NCBI RefSeq assembly: GCF_014489555.1
Contig: NZ_CP060784.1
Location: forward strand, 434,001 to 498,000
Length of the DNA stretch: 64,000 nt
DNA from: Hymenobacter qilianensis
Lineage (GTDB): Bacteria; Bacteroidota; Bacteroidia; Cytophagales; Hymenobacteraceae
Reading direction: 5' to 3'
Below the pieces are notes generated by a model. That model was not told where the DNA came from. It did not search any database and saw only the letters and a list, made by a program, of their open reading frames with translations. Within the stretch, counting starts at the first letter, position 1, and each line of letters starts with the position of its first letter. The position numbers and the translations under genes are program-made. Positions 38,285 through 47,513 of this stretch are shown here, piece by piece.

Positions 38285-39958
38285 TTAGGCGGCCATTGGC
38301 TCACCACGCATAGCCAGCAACTCCCGTGCGCTTTCGAAGGCATTCTCACTAGGCTTGGCGCCGGCAATCATGTGAGCAATTTCGCGGATGCGCTCCTCAG
38401 TGCTCAACTGACGGATGCGGCTGATGGTACGGTCGGCACGGTCTTCTTTGTACACGAAGTAATGTGCGTCGCCGGCGGCGGCCATTTGAGGCAGGTGAGA
38501 AATAGCGACGAGCTGATGCTTCTTGGCCATCTGCTGCATCATACGGCCCACTTTCACCGCAATTTCACCGGAAATACCGGTATCAATCTCGTCAAACACA
38601 ATTGTGGGCAAAGCCGTCTTATCGGCTAGCATGTACTTGATGCAGAGCATAAGGCGAGAAAATTCGCCCCCCGAGGCTGCCTTGCTCAGCGTTTGAGGTT
38701 GGGCACCTTTGTTGGCCGTGAACAGAATGCTCACCACATCGGTGCCGCTGGCGCTGGGCTGACTAGTGCTGTGCTGCACCACAATGCGCGAATGGGGCAT
38801 TCCCAGCTCAGAAAGCAAAGCCGCCAGCTCTTTCTCAAACTTAGGAAATGCTTTCCGCCGACTTTCGGAAAGGCGCGCGGCTTGCTTGGTCACAGTAGCC
38901 AGGGCGCCGTCGGTGTCTTTGCGCAGGCGGGCAATTTCTTTGTCAAGGTTCAATACCGAGCCGACTTGCTGGCGCAGCTGGTCGCGCACTTCGATAAGGG
39001 CCGTCAGGTCGCGGACCTGGTGCTTGCGCTGGAGGTTATATAGCACGTTCAGGCGGCCCTGAAGCTCGTCGATGCGGGCCGGATCGCCTTCGGTGCGGCG
39101 CTCGGCGGCTTCTACTTCATCAGCAATATCGTGCAACTCAATAAGGCAGCTGTCGAGGCGGGCTTTCAGAGCTTGGAAAGAGTCAGCGTAGGCGGCAATC
39201 TGGCCCAGCATTGTAGCGGCCTCTTTCATACTGCCCGTAGCGCAGTACTCGCTTTCCGACAAGCTTTGATACGCTTGGCTGAGCTTGTACTTGATTTCCT
39301 CAGCGTGTTCGAGCTGCTTTATTTCTTGCTCCAACTCCTCTTGGTTTTCCTGATCTAAGCGCGCTTCTTCCAGTTCACTGAGCAAGAAGCTGTGGTAATC
39401 CAGCTCCTTGTTGGCCTGCGCTACCTGATTTTCCAGGGTTTTCAGGTCAGCCTCGAGCTTGCGGTATTGACGATAGGCATTGGAGTACTGACCCCGCGTG
39501 GGCACCAAACCGGCGTACAAGTCAAGCAGATTAAGTTGAAATACGGCATCACCCAGCAGCAGCGTGTCATGCTGGGAGTGGATGTCCATGAGGTTGGCGC
39601 CAATTTTCCGCAGCGTTTCCAAGGTCACCGGCGTGTCATTCACGAAGGCCCGCGACTTGCCCGTGGGACTGATTTCGCGGCGCAGAATACACTGAGCGTC
39701 GTAATCGAGGTCTTCGGAATCGAAGATATCCTGCAACTGGTAGTTGGAGATGTCAAACTGGCCTTCAATCACGCACTTGCTACCCGTATTGAACAGCATA
39801 CGTGAGTCTGCCCGATTGCCAAGCAGCAAGCCAATGGCGCCCAGCATAATAGACTTGCCCGCGCCCGTTTCACCAGTAATTATATTGAGAAGGGCCGAAG
39901 GCCGCAGCTCCAGCGCCTCAATCAGCGCGTAGTTTTGAATGCGAAGATCAACCAGCAT
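38285..39958 (-). CDS. recN: DNA repair protein RecN
   Basis: RecN is an SMC-like ATPase that acts early in double-strand break repair. The 557-residue product has Walker A ITGETGAGKSIMLGAIGLLLG at the start, a long coiled coil (about residues 150-370), the signature region KAASGGEFSRLMLCIKYMLA and Walker B PTIVFDEIDTGISGEIAVKVG, ending in AISHLPQMAAAGD. It is the last gene of the leftward run from the ostA-like gene, separated from porD by a hairpin and about 230 bases. Confidence 0.96.
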   Translation of the reverse strand: MLVDLRIQNYALIEALELRPSALLNIITGETGAGKSIMLGAIGLLLGNRADSRMLFNTGSKCVIEGQFDISNYQLQDIFDSEDLDYDAQCILRREISPTGKSRAFVNDTPVTLETLRKIGANLMDIHSQHDTLLLGDAVFQLNLLDLYAGLVPTRGQYSNAYRQYRKLEADLKTLENQVAQANKELDYHSFLLSELEEARLDQENQEELEQEIKQLEHAEEIKYKLSQAYQSLSESEYCATGSMKEAATMLGQIAAYADSFQALKARLDSCLIELHDIADEVEAAERRTEGDPARIDELQGRLNVLYNLQRKHQVRDLTALIEVRDQLRQQVGSVLNLDKEIARLRKDTDGALATVTKQAARLSESRRKAFPKFEKELAALLSELGMPHSRIVVQHSTSQPSASGTDVVSILFTANKGAQPQTLSKAASGGEFSRLMLCIKYMLADKTALPTIVFDEIDTGISGEIAVKVGRMMQQMAKKHQLVAISHLPQMAAAGDAHYFVYKEDRADRTISRIRQLSTEERIREIAHMIAGAKPSENAFESARELLAMRGEPMAA

Positions 39959-40095
39959 ACAAGTTTGAATAATAAAGACAGCAGCGGCTCAATCTGAAAC
40001 TTCACACGAAACGCCGGTGCTGGGGGGCTTTTTTTAAGAGTATGCTATAATGAAAGAGGCAAAAGATGACCTTCCACTTCCTTTCAGAGCATTAA

Positions 40096-40132
40096 CACAA
40101 GAATCAACTAATAAAATTAGTTGATTCTTGTG
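40096..40132 (-). terminator. Perfect hairpin between porD and recN
   Basis: An inverted repeat CACAAGAATCAACTAAT / ATTAGTTGATTCTTGTG surrounds AAA. There is no long T-run, so it may be an attenuator or RNA-processing hairpin rather than a full terminator. A lone CTGGGGGGCTTTTTTT tract lies at about 40019-40035. Confidence 0.55.
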
Positions 40133-40189
40133 ATTCAACAAAAATAAGCCAAATTATTTAGCAACACCCACTTAGCTACAGTTCACCAA

Positions 40190-41101
40190 CTAGCGCTGCA
40201 AAATCGCCTGATACTTGGCCGTGTTGGTAGGGTCAACTTCCGTGAGCAGGGCTACTACCTGCGCTTTCTGCTGAGGGTCGGAAGCGGTGCGGAAAATGTT
40301 CGCTATTTCGTCGGCTTTCGTATCGAAGAAAGCGCGGGCCAATAGCGTGCCTGGCCGGCGAACGGTGGCAGCTTGTACACCTTGAAGAGCCTTGAAAATA
40401 CTAGCACGGGCATCCTCCGGCTTCTCTACAAAAATATCCAGGCCCTGCCGATAGTAGGCATACACCCCATTGCGGAAAGCAGATAGTTGTGGGTCCTGTA
40501 AATCATTGAGCAGCCAATAGCGATTGCGTGGCTCTGTGTTGCGCCAGCCTTGGTCGCCCTCCTGGGTTTGGGAAGCGGCTGTAGTCAGTATGTTTCGGGC
40601 GCGGTCGTAGTAAGGCGAGCCTCCCAGCGGCGAAAAGCTGTCCTGATCCATCCCGATCACGATATAAGCGTAATAGCTCAGCAGCGACGACAGATTCGAC
40701 ACAAATACATTGTCGGAATAGTCGAGCGGATTTTGCGGTGAGTAATTGAAAGCCCACCCTCTGTCGGCAAATGACAGCAAATTGGTTTGGTACCCCGTGC
40801 CATACACGGGACGCTCCGTAATGATGCGGGCAGTAGCCTGGTAAGAGCCGGTTTGGGGAATCCCAGTAATACCTATAAACAACCGGAAACGAATACGCTC
40901 TTCGGGTCGATACGTGATGCTGGTCCAGGTACGCGTGTTCAGAAACGACTGGATGTCCGTCCGCATTTGCTGCACGAGCTGCTGATCGGCAATGGTCACG
41001 TTTTCGGTAGTCACGCTTACTTCAGCCAGTAGCTCTTGGGCTTGAGACGGGCGCGCAAGCAGCGAGAGCAGACAGCAAAGTGAGAACAGCAGGTTACGCA
41101 T
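40190..41101 (-). CDS. porD: PorD/DUF4835 family protein
   Basis: The 303-residue exported product starts [22 protein letters not shown] (signal peptide). Family marks are QELLAEVSVTTENVTIADQQ, FLNTRTWTSITYRPEERIRF, then DYSDNVFVSNLSSLLSYYAY and YDRARNILTTAAS. The family is found in Bacteroidota next to coaBC and recN and is linked to type IX secretion, although its precise role is not settled. The ATG at 41099-41101 overlaps the coaB stop (ATGCGTAAC), which suggests coupled translation. An in-frame start 45 bases upstream would spoil the signal peptide. Confidence 0.88.
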   Translation of the reverse strand: MRNLLFSLCCLLSLLARPSQAQELLAEVSVTTENVTIADQQLVQQMRTDIQSFLNTRTWTSITYRPEERIRFRLFIGITGIPQTGSYQATARIITERPVYGTGYQTNLLSFADRGWAFNYSPQNPLDYSDNVFVSNLSSLLSYYAYIVIGMDQDSFSPLGGSPYYDRARNILTTAASQTQEGDQGWRNTEPRNRYWLLNDLQDPQLSAFRNGVYAYYRQGLDIFVEKPEDARASIFKALQGVQAATVRRPGTLLARAFFDTKADEIANIFRTASDPQQKAQVVALLTEVDPTNTAKYQAILQR

Positions 41102-41751
41102 GGGGAGTAGATATAGCAGAGAGCGAAGCCAAAACGGTTTGCACAATGTCGCGGGCCACTTCAGCTTTCGGCTTCAATTCAAAGATAGTCATTTGCCCCC
41201 CAGCGGTCAGCAGCGTCACTTTGTTGGTGTCGTGGCCGAAGCCGGCACCGGCGTCGCGCAGGGAATTGAGCACGATGAGGTCGAAATTCTTGCGCTGTAG
41301 CTTGGCGCGAGCGTGGGCTTCCTCATCATTCGTCTCCAACGCAAAACCCACCGAAAATTGTTCAGGCCGCTTCTGCTTGCCCAGTGTAGCGGCAATGTCA
41401 ATGTTCTTAACTAGTTCCAAGGTCAGCGTATCGCCGTCCTTTTTGATCTTGTTTGTGGCCATTGACCGCGGCTTATAATCGGCCACGGCGGCGGCAAACA
41501 CCCACACATCCGCCTGGGGGCAATTTTTGCAGCCGCAGCGTACATCTCGTCAGCCGTTTGCACCGCAATCACCTCAATTCGCGGATGTTGAATATGGAGT
41601 TGCGTTGGGCCACTGACCATCGTCACATCTGCCCCCGAGCCGCAAATGCTTCGGCCAGCGCGTAGCCCATCTTGCCAGTTGAGCGGTTGCCGATAAAGCG
41701 CACCGGATCAATGGGTTCGTAAGTAGGGCCAGCCGTGATGAGAACGCGCAT
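41094..41751 (-). CDS. coaB: Phosphopantothenate--cysteine ligase domain (CoaB), frame broken twice
   Basis: CoaB joins cysteine to 4'-phosphopantothenate on the way to coenzyme A. Three frame pieces give one domain: [39 protein letters not shown]; then [20 protein letters not shown]; then [14 protein letters not shown] and the conserved SVGFALET and [20 protein letters not shown]. Adding one G in the coding strand at both 41632-41636 and 41516-41520 restores it (about 219 residues); both sites are copies of the GCCCCCCAG motif. Unusually, the CoaC half is a separate gene upstream, divided from this one by a dispersed palindrome. Confidence 0.88.
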
Positions 41752-41770
41752 AAAGAAGATTTTGAAAGAA

Positions 41771-41870
41771 CGTCATGCAGAGCGCAGCGAAGCATCTCGC
41801 GTGCTGATGCTAGGTTACTACTCCTACTATCGTGAGCGAGATGCTTCGCTCCCGCTCTGCATGACAAACG
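41771..41870. repeat. Dispersed palindrome copy between coaC and coaB
   Basis: GTCATGCAGAGCGCAGCGAAG... pairs with ...CTTCGCTCCCGCTCTGCATGAC around a loop containing GGTTACTACTCC. It fills nearly all of the 124 bases between the coaC stop and the coaB start. Confidence 0.88.
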
Positions 41871-41875
41871 TTGGC

Positions 41876-42427
41876 CTAGTTACCAAAAAACTCCTCCAGC
41901 TTCCGCATAATGTCCTCCGGCTCCAACATCCGGCCGGGCCCTGAAAGGCCGCTAGCCAGCTCACCGGGAGGCGAATCGAACACATGGTTGCCGAAACTGC
42001 GGAGGCGAGCGAGGTTTTCGGTTACGGCAGGGTGCGCGTACATGTCCAGGTCCATAGCTGGCGCCAAGAACACGGGGCAACGGGCCGATAGGTAAACGGC
42101 AGCCAGCAGATTGGGGCAGTGACCGTTCGCTAGCTGGGCCACGGTATTGGCACTAGCCGGAGCAATCACTAGCGCATCAGCCCACAAGCCTAAGTCCACG
42201 TGGTTGTGCCACTCACCCGCCGCTTCGTTCTTTAAAAAACCCGTCAGAACCGGATTTTTAGACAGCGTACCAAGCGTAAGGGGCGTGACAAAGGCCGAGG
42301 CCGAGGCAGTCAGAATGACTTGCACCTCAGCCCCGGCCTTAACAAGGAGCCGCACCAATAGGGCGGACTTATACGCAGCAATGCTCCCGCACACGCCCAG
42401 CAAAATTTTACGGCCTTGCAGCGCCAT
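41876..42427 (-). CDS. coaC: Phosphopantothenoylcysteine decarboxylase (CoaC half)
   Basis: CoaC is the flavin-dependent decarboxylase of coenzyme A synthesis. The 183-residue product starts KILLGVCGSIAAYKSALLVRLL, has the active His in NHVDLGLWADALVIAPASANT and the substrate-binding PAMDLDMYAHPAVTENLARL, and ends RMLEPEDIMRKLEEFFGN. In most bacteria this ending runs on into CoaB; here a TAG follows and the CoaB half starts anew after a palindrome. The gap to rpoZ is 24 bases. Confidence 0.93.
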   Translation of the reverse strand: MALQGRKILLGVCGSIAAYKSALLVRLLVKAGAEVQVILTASASAFVTPLTLGTLSKNPVLTGFLKNEAAGEWHNHVDLGLWADALVIAPASANTVAQLANGHCPNLLAAVYLSARCPVFLAPAMDLDMYAHPAVTENLARLRSFGNHVFDSPPGELASGLSGPGRMLEPEDIMRKLEEFFGN

Positions 42428-42451
42428 TGTGCGGTAGTTAGGAAGCGAAGT

Positions 42452-42793
42452 TTACTCGGCAGCGCGGGCTGGCGTTTCGCCTTCAGCGGGCATCGAGAAG
42501 TGTACTTTGCCTTCCAAAAACTCTTCTACAGCCAAATTGGTGGGCTTGGGCAGACGCTCGTAGTACTTGGAAATCTCGATTTGCTCGCGGTTCTCAAATA
42601 CTTCTTCCAAGTTGTCAACCGTGGTGGCAAATTCGGCCAGTTTGCTGTTCAACTCTTCTTTCAGCGTGACCGAAATCTGGTTGGCCCGCTTAGAGATGAT
42701 GGCCAGCGACTCATATACGTTGCCGGTCTGGTCAGCAAATTCCGACAGGTTGCGGGTTACGATGGAAGCGGGGACGTTATTCGGAGTTTTCAT
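42452..42793 (-). CDS. rpoZ: DNA-directed RNA polymerase subunit omega, Bacteroidota type
   Basis: The 113-residue product matches the divergent omega subunit of Bacteroidota: SIVTRNLSEFADQTGNVYESLAIISKRANQISVTLKEEL, followed by a variable C-terminal part (YYERLPKPTNLAVEEFLEGK). Omega helps assemble RNA polymerase and can respond to ppGpp. Its place between bamD and coaBC is the usual one in this phylum and supports the call. Confidence 0.88.
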   Translation of the reverse strand: MKTPNNVPASIVTRNLSEFADQTGNVYESLAIISKRANQISVTLKEELNSKLAEFATTVDNLEEVFENREQIEISKYYERLPKPTNLAVEEFLEGKVHFSMPAEGETPARAAE

Positions 42794-42820
42794 CTTAAAT
42801 CAAATGGTTTACTGGTTGGA

Positions 42821-42847
42821 TGGGTACATGCATGGCTCATGTACCCA
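42821..42847. repeat. Small hairpin between bamD and rpoZ
   Basis: TGGGTACATG / CATGTACCCA is a 10-bp perfect stem with a 7-base loop. It lacks a T-run on the leftward strand, so it may be a partial attenuator or processing hairpin inside the operon. Confidence 0.5.
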
Positions 42848-42854
42848 TTAAAAT

Positions 42855-43682
42855 CTAGTTGACAGCAGCATCGGCGGCAGGTTTGAGCCTTGCTACCTCG
42901 GCGCGGGCATCATCATAGAATGATTCAGCCTGTTTCAGGTTTTTGCTCTGCGGATATGTATCAATGAAGCTCTGGTAGAAGGCAATAGCCTCCAAATAGC
43001 GCTCCCGCTGCTTTTGCTCAACACTTTCTTTCGCGTAGTAATACTGGGCAGCTACCTTCAAATAAGCCGCTTCCTCATTGTAAACAGAAGCCGGAAACTG
43101 CTGCTGAAAAGCTGTAAAAGCAACTACCGCCGATTGATAATAGCGCAGCTGATAATAAAGCCGGGCGCTCTCAAAGGCTTTGATATCCAGCTTCTTCTGT
43201 AGCTCCTGCGACATGCTCTCTGTCTCGGGGCGGAACTGGCTGGTGGGGTAGCGGTTCAGGAAATCCTGAATAGCCTCCAGCGCCGTGAAGGTGTTGGTCT
43301 GATCAAGCTCAAACTCCGGTGAGTCACGAAACAGCGACTTGGCGTACATAAACGAAGCCTCTTCAGCGTAGGTCGAATTGGGATACGTCTCGAAGAACGA
43401 CTTGAAATAATACGAGGCCAACGTATAGTTACGCTGGCGGAAGTTCGTGTTGGCGAAGTAAAACTGGGCCTTCTCTGCCTCTGGGCGGCCACGGAGCAGC
43501 GGAATTAGCTCTTCCAGCAAGGTGCCGGCTTTAAAGAAGTCGCCTTCCTCATAGTATTTGAGAGCAGCGGTATATTTTTTATTCACGTCGTCGCTCTTGA
43601 GCAGCTTTTGGTAGCCGCTGCACGAGCCGAGCAGCAAAGCGCTCAGTAACAACAGAAAGAAGGTAGGGCGAAACAAGGGCAT
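42855..43682 (-). CDS. bamD: Outer membrane assembly lipoprotein BamD
   Basis: BamD is the TPR lipoprotein of the BAM complex, which inserts beta-barrel proteins into the outer membrane. The 275-residue product has the lipobox LLLGSC at about residues 16-21 and TPR-like repeats: KYYEEGDFFKAGTLLEELI, AQFYFANTNFRQRNYTLASYYF, FFETYPNSTYAEEASFMYAKSL and FYQSFIDTYPQSKNLKQAESFY. It lies between the ostA-like gene and rpoZ, as in other Bacteroidota. Confidence 0.94.
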   Translation of the reverse strand: MPLFRPTFFLLLLSALLLGSCSGYQKLLKSDDVNKKYTAALKYYEEGDFFKAGTLLEELIPLLRGRPEAEKAQFYFANTNFRQRNYTLASYYFKSFFETYPNSTYAEEASFMYAKSLFRDSPEFELDQTNTFTALEAIQDFLNRYPTSQFRPETESMSQELQKKLDIKAFESARLYYQLRYYQSAVVAFTAFQQQFPASVYNEEAAYLKVAAQYYYAKESVEQKQRERYLEAIAFYQSFIDTYPQSKNLKQAESFYDDARAEVARLKPAADAAVN

Positions 43683-43764
43683 AAGGACGCAAAGGTAACG
43701 GAATACGGAGCCGAATCAAACGGCAGGAAGCGCGGACGAAGCTAGCAGTAGCGGAGCGCTTCTT

Positions 43765-45443
43765 TTAATTGACGGCCGCACGAACGGGTGTAGGGCGGCT
43801 GGGGGGCTTTTTGGCGTTCGGAGCGGCTTTTGGTTTTGCCTTTGGGGGGCTTTTTTTGGTCTTAGTATTCGTCTTTTTTGGTTTTGCCTTGGCGGGCAGA
43901 TTGAAGTGCTTTCCTAACGTAGCCCGGCGGCTTGGTCGTTCCTTGATGCGCCACTGCATGCCTTTCAGAGTCTTGTCTTCCTCTTTGAGCTCGTGGGGCG
44001 GAATGAAGCTAGCGTCGGGGTTGGTTTGGAAGGTGATGGTTTGAAGTTTATTGTCGGCAAAGCGTAGCGCCATCGTGGCGCTAACTGCTTTGTTCATGCC
44101 GGTCGTGGTGGTGTCACCCTCAAGAGCAAAGTAGAGGCTCTCCGCGTTGCCAACCACATCAACTTTTTTTATTTTATTATCCCCGAAGTAGGCCACCATG
44201 TTGCGGCCTTTCACTTGATTAAAGTTGAGCAAGGTATCCTGGCCCACGATGAAAGCGTTGGCATACAGGCGCATCTGATCAATTTTGCCGCGGCGCTGCT
44301 GTATTTCCATGCTATCCGAGGTGAGCTGATTTTTATCGCTCCACAGAATCGGATTGCGGTTCAAGTAAATAATCGAGTCCTGCCGGTCGTATGTTAGCGA
44401 GTCGCAGCGGCCCTGCAAGTCGGCGCGGAAGATGCGCACTTTGGGAAAGGCATAAATAATGCCCCCGACGTTTGTCCCGGCTGCCCTTCCACGCTCATCA
44501 GCGTATCGGCGGCCAGAAACAGCGTGTCGCGGTCAGAAATATTGCGCATCACGGGCGCGCCGTACACTTTGGCCTTGCCCAAGGCCCGCCAGTAGCGCCC
44601 CACATCGCCCCGAATCAGGATGTTGTCCTTCTTGGAAGTCATGGACACATTGCCCGTGGCTACGCCATACTGTCGGGCCTCGTCGTACACTAGCTTATCA
44701 CCACCAAGCAGATAATCCGGGGTTTCAATCTTCGCGTTACGCTGAAAGTTTGAGACCCGCGTAATCGTATTGTAGTAGCCATTCTCGGCGTATAAGCTCC
44801 GCCCTTCCTGCCCCGTAATGCGCGTTGGGCCAAAGAAGTAGGCAATCTTCGACACCGTGTTGTACTGCAAAGAGTCAGTGGTGATAAGGTTGTCTTTGGT
44901 AGTCAGGCGCACATCGCGCCGAAAGCTGAACACCTTCGATGCTGTATTATAATATCCCCGTTGGCTGGTCAGCGTGTTTTCGGGGTCAGTCAGGCGGCCG
45001 CCGTTGGTATAGTAGGCCTGCTTGCGGTTCAGATCGTAGTCGAGGGTTTGCGTGATTAACGTCATCCGCGGGTCACGCATCACTACGTTGCCCGTCATGC
45101 GTGCCTTGCGGGTGTCGCCGTCGTAAAAGGCTTGGTCGCCGGTAATTGTCAGCGTATCGTTTTCAACAATGCGCACATTGCTGAATGCTTCCAGTGCATT
45201 ACGCCCGATATATTGGTAAGCCGAGTCGCAGTAGATAAAGGTGTTCTGCTGCTTAAAGCTCACATTGCCAATCAGCTTGCGAATTTCTACCCCGTTAAAA
45301 TCACCGCCCACCAGCTCGCCCGCCGTCAGTAGTTCAATACGTTGGCCTTTGGGTGGAGTGCCGCCTTTTGGGGCCGGGCGTTGCTGGGCCAGTACAGCCA
45401 GGGGCAGCAACAACAGAAAAAAGAGGAGTCGTAGAAAACGCAT
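43765..45443 (-). CDS. OstA/LptA-like periplasmic protein, frame broken by one missing base
   Basis: An exported protein of about 559 residues with a signal peptide (MRFLRLLFFLLLLPLAVLAQ) and repeated beta-jellyroll strands of the LptA/OstA type, seen as IELLTAGELVGGDFNGVEIRKLIGNVSFKQ, YDGDTRKARMTGNVVMRD and the like, repeating motifs of strand-turn-NVxxxD. LptA proteins bridge LPS from inner to outer membrane. Adding one G to the coding run at 44462-44466 gives TSGGIIYAFPKVRIFRADLQG and joins the two frames. The C-terminal tail (about 45 residues, Lys/Pro/Ala-rich) is low complexity and includes two motif copies. It opens the leftward operon, divergent from tilS. Confidence 0.85.
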
Positions 45444-45559
45444 TTCACCGCAAAGGTACAGAAGGCCCGGTGGTAACGCCCATCTTTGCAGCGTAGTGCC
45501 TTCGTAGTAGATTTCGCCCCCACCAGGAGCTTTCACCGCTGCTAAATTATTGACATTTC

Positions 45560-46888
45560 ATGCTCGACCGTGTCCGCCAGTTCATCGAAGAAAAAAACCT
45601 CTTCTCCCCCACCACCGATCAGCTGCTGGTCGCGGTGAGCGGAGGCATAGATTCCGTAGCCCTGGCCGATGTGCTGCACCGGCTGGAAGTGCCGTTTGCC
45701 ATTGCGCATTGTCATTTTGGGCTGCGCGGCGAAGAGGCCGACGCCGACGAGCAGTTTGTGCGCAAGCTGGCTAAGAAGTACGATGTCCCCTATTTTGCTG
45801 AGTTCTTTCAAACCAAAGAATTTGCCGCCCGAGAAGGCATTTCTACTCAAATGGCAGCCCGCGCCCTGCGCTACGAGTGGTTTGAGCGTATCCGCCAAAC
45901 CCAGCAGCTTAGCTACATTGCCACCGCTCACCACCAGCGCGACGCCGCCGAAACCATGCTACTCAACCTAACGCACGGTACTGGGCTAGCTGGCCTGCAC
46001 GGTATTCAGGCTAAAAATGGCTACGTGGTTCGCCCTTTCCTCAGCATTGGCAAGGAAGAGCTGTTCGAGTATGTGATGGAAAACCGCTTGGTGTGGCGCG
46101 AGGATGCCTCCAACGACAGCACCACGTATCAGCGCAACCGCCTGCGCCACGATGTGCTGCCTGTGCTGCGCGAAATCAACCCTAACCTCGACCAGACCTT
46201 GGAATACACTGCCGAGCGTGTGGGTGGCGCTGAAGAAATTGTGCGCCGCTACGTGGCTGATACTGCTGCCCAAGCCCGGAAAGAGGAAGACGAAGTAACC
46301 TACTTCAACATCGCGACGCTACAGGCTACGGCGGCCATTACACTGGTTTTGCACGAGCTGCTGCGACCGTTCAACTTCTCCTTTCCGGTTACGAAAGAAA
46401 TTGTGGCTGCCTTCAAAGCCACTGCCGGCCGCCGCTTCGAGTCGCCGACGCATACGCTGGTGAAGGACCGCGACCAACTGGTTATTACCCGCAAAAACCT
46501 CACGAGCTTCGGTACCTACCAGCTTCAGGCGGGCCAAACCAAGCTTGTTGCCGAGGGACTACACCTCACCGCCAACTTACAGGAAGCAGAAGGATTTGAG
46601 GTTCCCCGGAAGAAAAACGAAACCGCCCTCGACGCCGACCGCCTGCAATTTCCGCTCACCGTGCGCCGCTGGCAGGAAGGCGACTGGTTTATGCCCATTG
46701 GTATGAAGGGCAAGAAGAAGATCAGCGACTTTCTCATCGACCAAAAAGTGCCGCTTAACCTCAAGGATGACGTGCGTGTGCTGGTTACGGCCGACCAGCG
46801 TATTGCCTGGGTTATTGGCTTCCGGCCCGATGAGCGGTATAAAGTGACCGAAGAAACCCAGCGGGTGTTGGTGCTGCGCCGGATGTAA
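45560..46888 (+). CDS. tilS: tRNA(Ile)-lysidine synthetase
   Basis: TilS turns C34 of tRNA-Ile(CAU) into lysidine, so that the tRNA reads AUA. The 442-residue product has the PP-loop VAVSGGIDSVALADVL near residue 28, the segment THGTGLAGLHGI with its partner TAHHQRDAAETMLLNL, and the C-terminal domain RRWQEGDWFMPIGMKGKKKISDFLIDQKVPLNLKD. It is divergent from the ostA-like gene. Confidence 0.95.
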   Translation: MLDRVRQFIEEKNLFSPTTDQLLVAVSGGIDSVALADVLHRLEVPFAIAHCHFGLRGEEADADEQFVRKLAKKYDVPYFAEFFQTKEFAAREGISTQMAARALRYEWFERIRQTQQLSYIATAHHQRDAAETMLLNLTHGTGLAGLHGIQAKNGYVVRPFLSIGKEELFEYVMENRLVWREDASNDSTTYQRNRLRHDVLPVLREINPNLDQTLEYTAERVGGAEEIVRRYVADTAAQARKEEDEVTYFNIATLQATAAITLVLHELLRPFNFSFPVTKEIVAAFKATAGRRFESPTHTLVKDRDQLVITRKNLTSFGTYQLQAGQTKLVAEGLHLTANLQEAEGFEVPRKKNETALDADRLQFPLTVRRWQEGDWFMPIGMKGKKKISDFLIDQKVPLNLKDDVRVLVTADQRIAWVIGFRPDERYKVTEETQRVLVLRRM

Positions 46889-46919
46889 CCTTTACCTTCG
46901 CTTAACTATATCAATACCT

Positions 46920-47407
46920 ATGAAATTATTGTTGATCAGCTTATTAAGCTTGTGTATTTCTCTCTCCGGGTGCAGCATTCTTGGCATTGACCAATGCGAA
47001 GGTCCACGCAATGCACGGGAGACATATTTTTCAATAGTCTACCTCAATTCAAATAACACTCAAAGCATATTCATTCCGCCGCTAAGCTACTCTCGCGACT
47101 CTGTGCGTGTGCTTGATGAAACCGGCAATATTGTCCCCCAGGATCAGCCAATAAATCCGTCAACCTACACCTTGATCTTCCCCTTGCTTGAACCAGGAAA
47201 AGACCATCAATTAGGCACCCCTATAACGCGTCAGTTTATTATTTATCTCACTCAAGCTGATCAGGATACTATACGCGCATCATACGAGCTATTCGAAAAC
47301 GACTGTAACAAGCTTGATTTCAAGGTCTTAACAGTTTTTACAATAACGAAAAGGTACATGATAGCAATAATCCATACGTAAACGAAATAAGAGTTTTCAA
47401 GCCATAG
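46920..47407 (+). CDS. Lipoprotein of unknown function, 3' frame broken by one missing T
   Basis: The start MKLLLISLLSLCISLSGCSI is a lipoprotein signal with Cys at about residue 18. The mature part begins CEGPRNARETYFSIVYLNS and looks like a small beta-sandwich (SVRVLDETGNIVPQ; RQFIIYLTQADQDTIRASYE). As read, the end is FKVLTVFTITKRYMIAIIHT, which looks like a frame artefact; adding one T to the T5 run at 47335-47339 gives VFYNNEKVHDSNNPYVNEIRVFKP, a far better ending with stop at 47405-47407 (about 162 residues). GC content is lower than around it. Confidence 0.65.
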
Positions 47408-47513
47408 ATATGAAAGCAGTATTTGAAAAGACTGCAAAAACCTCCGGCATGGAAAGCGTTTTCGCTTACTTTTACCACGCGAATCCAATATTTCACTCCC
47501 AATTCCTCACCCG

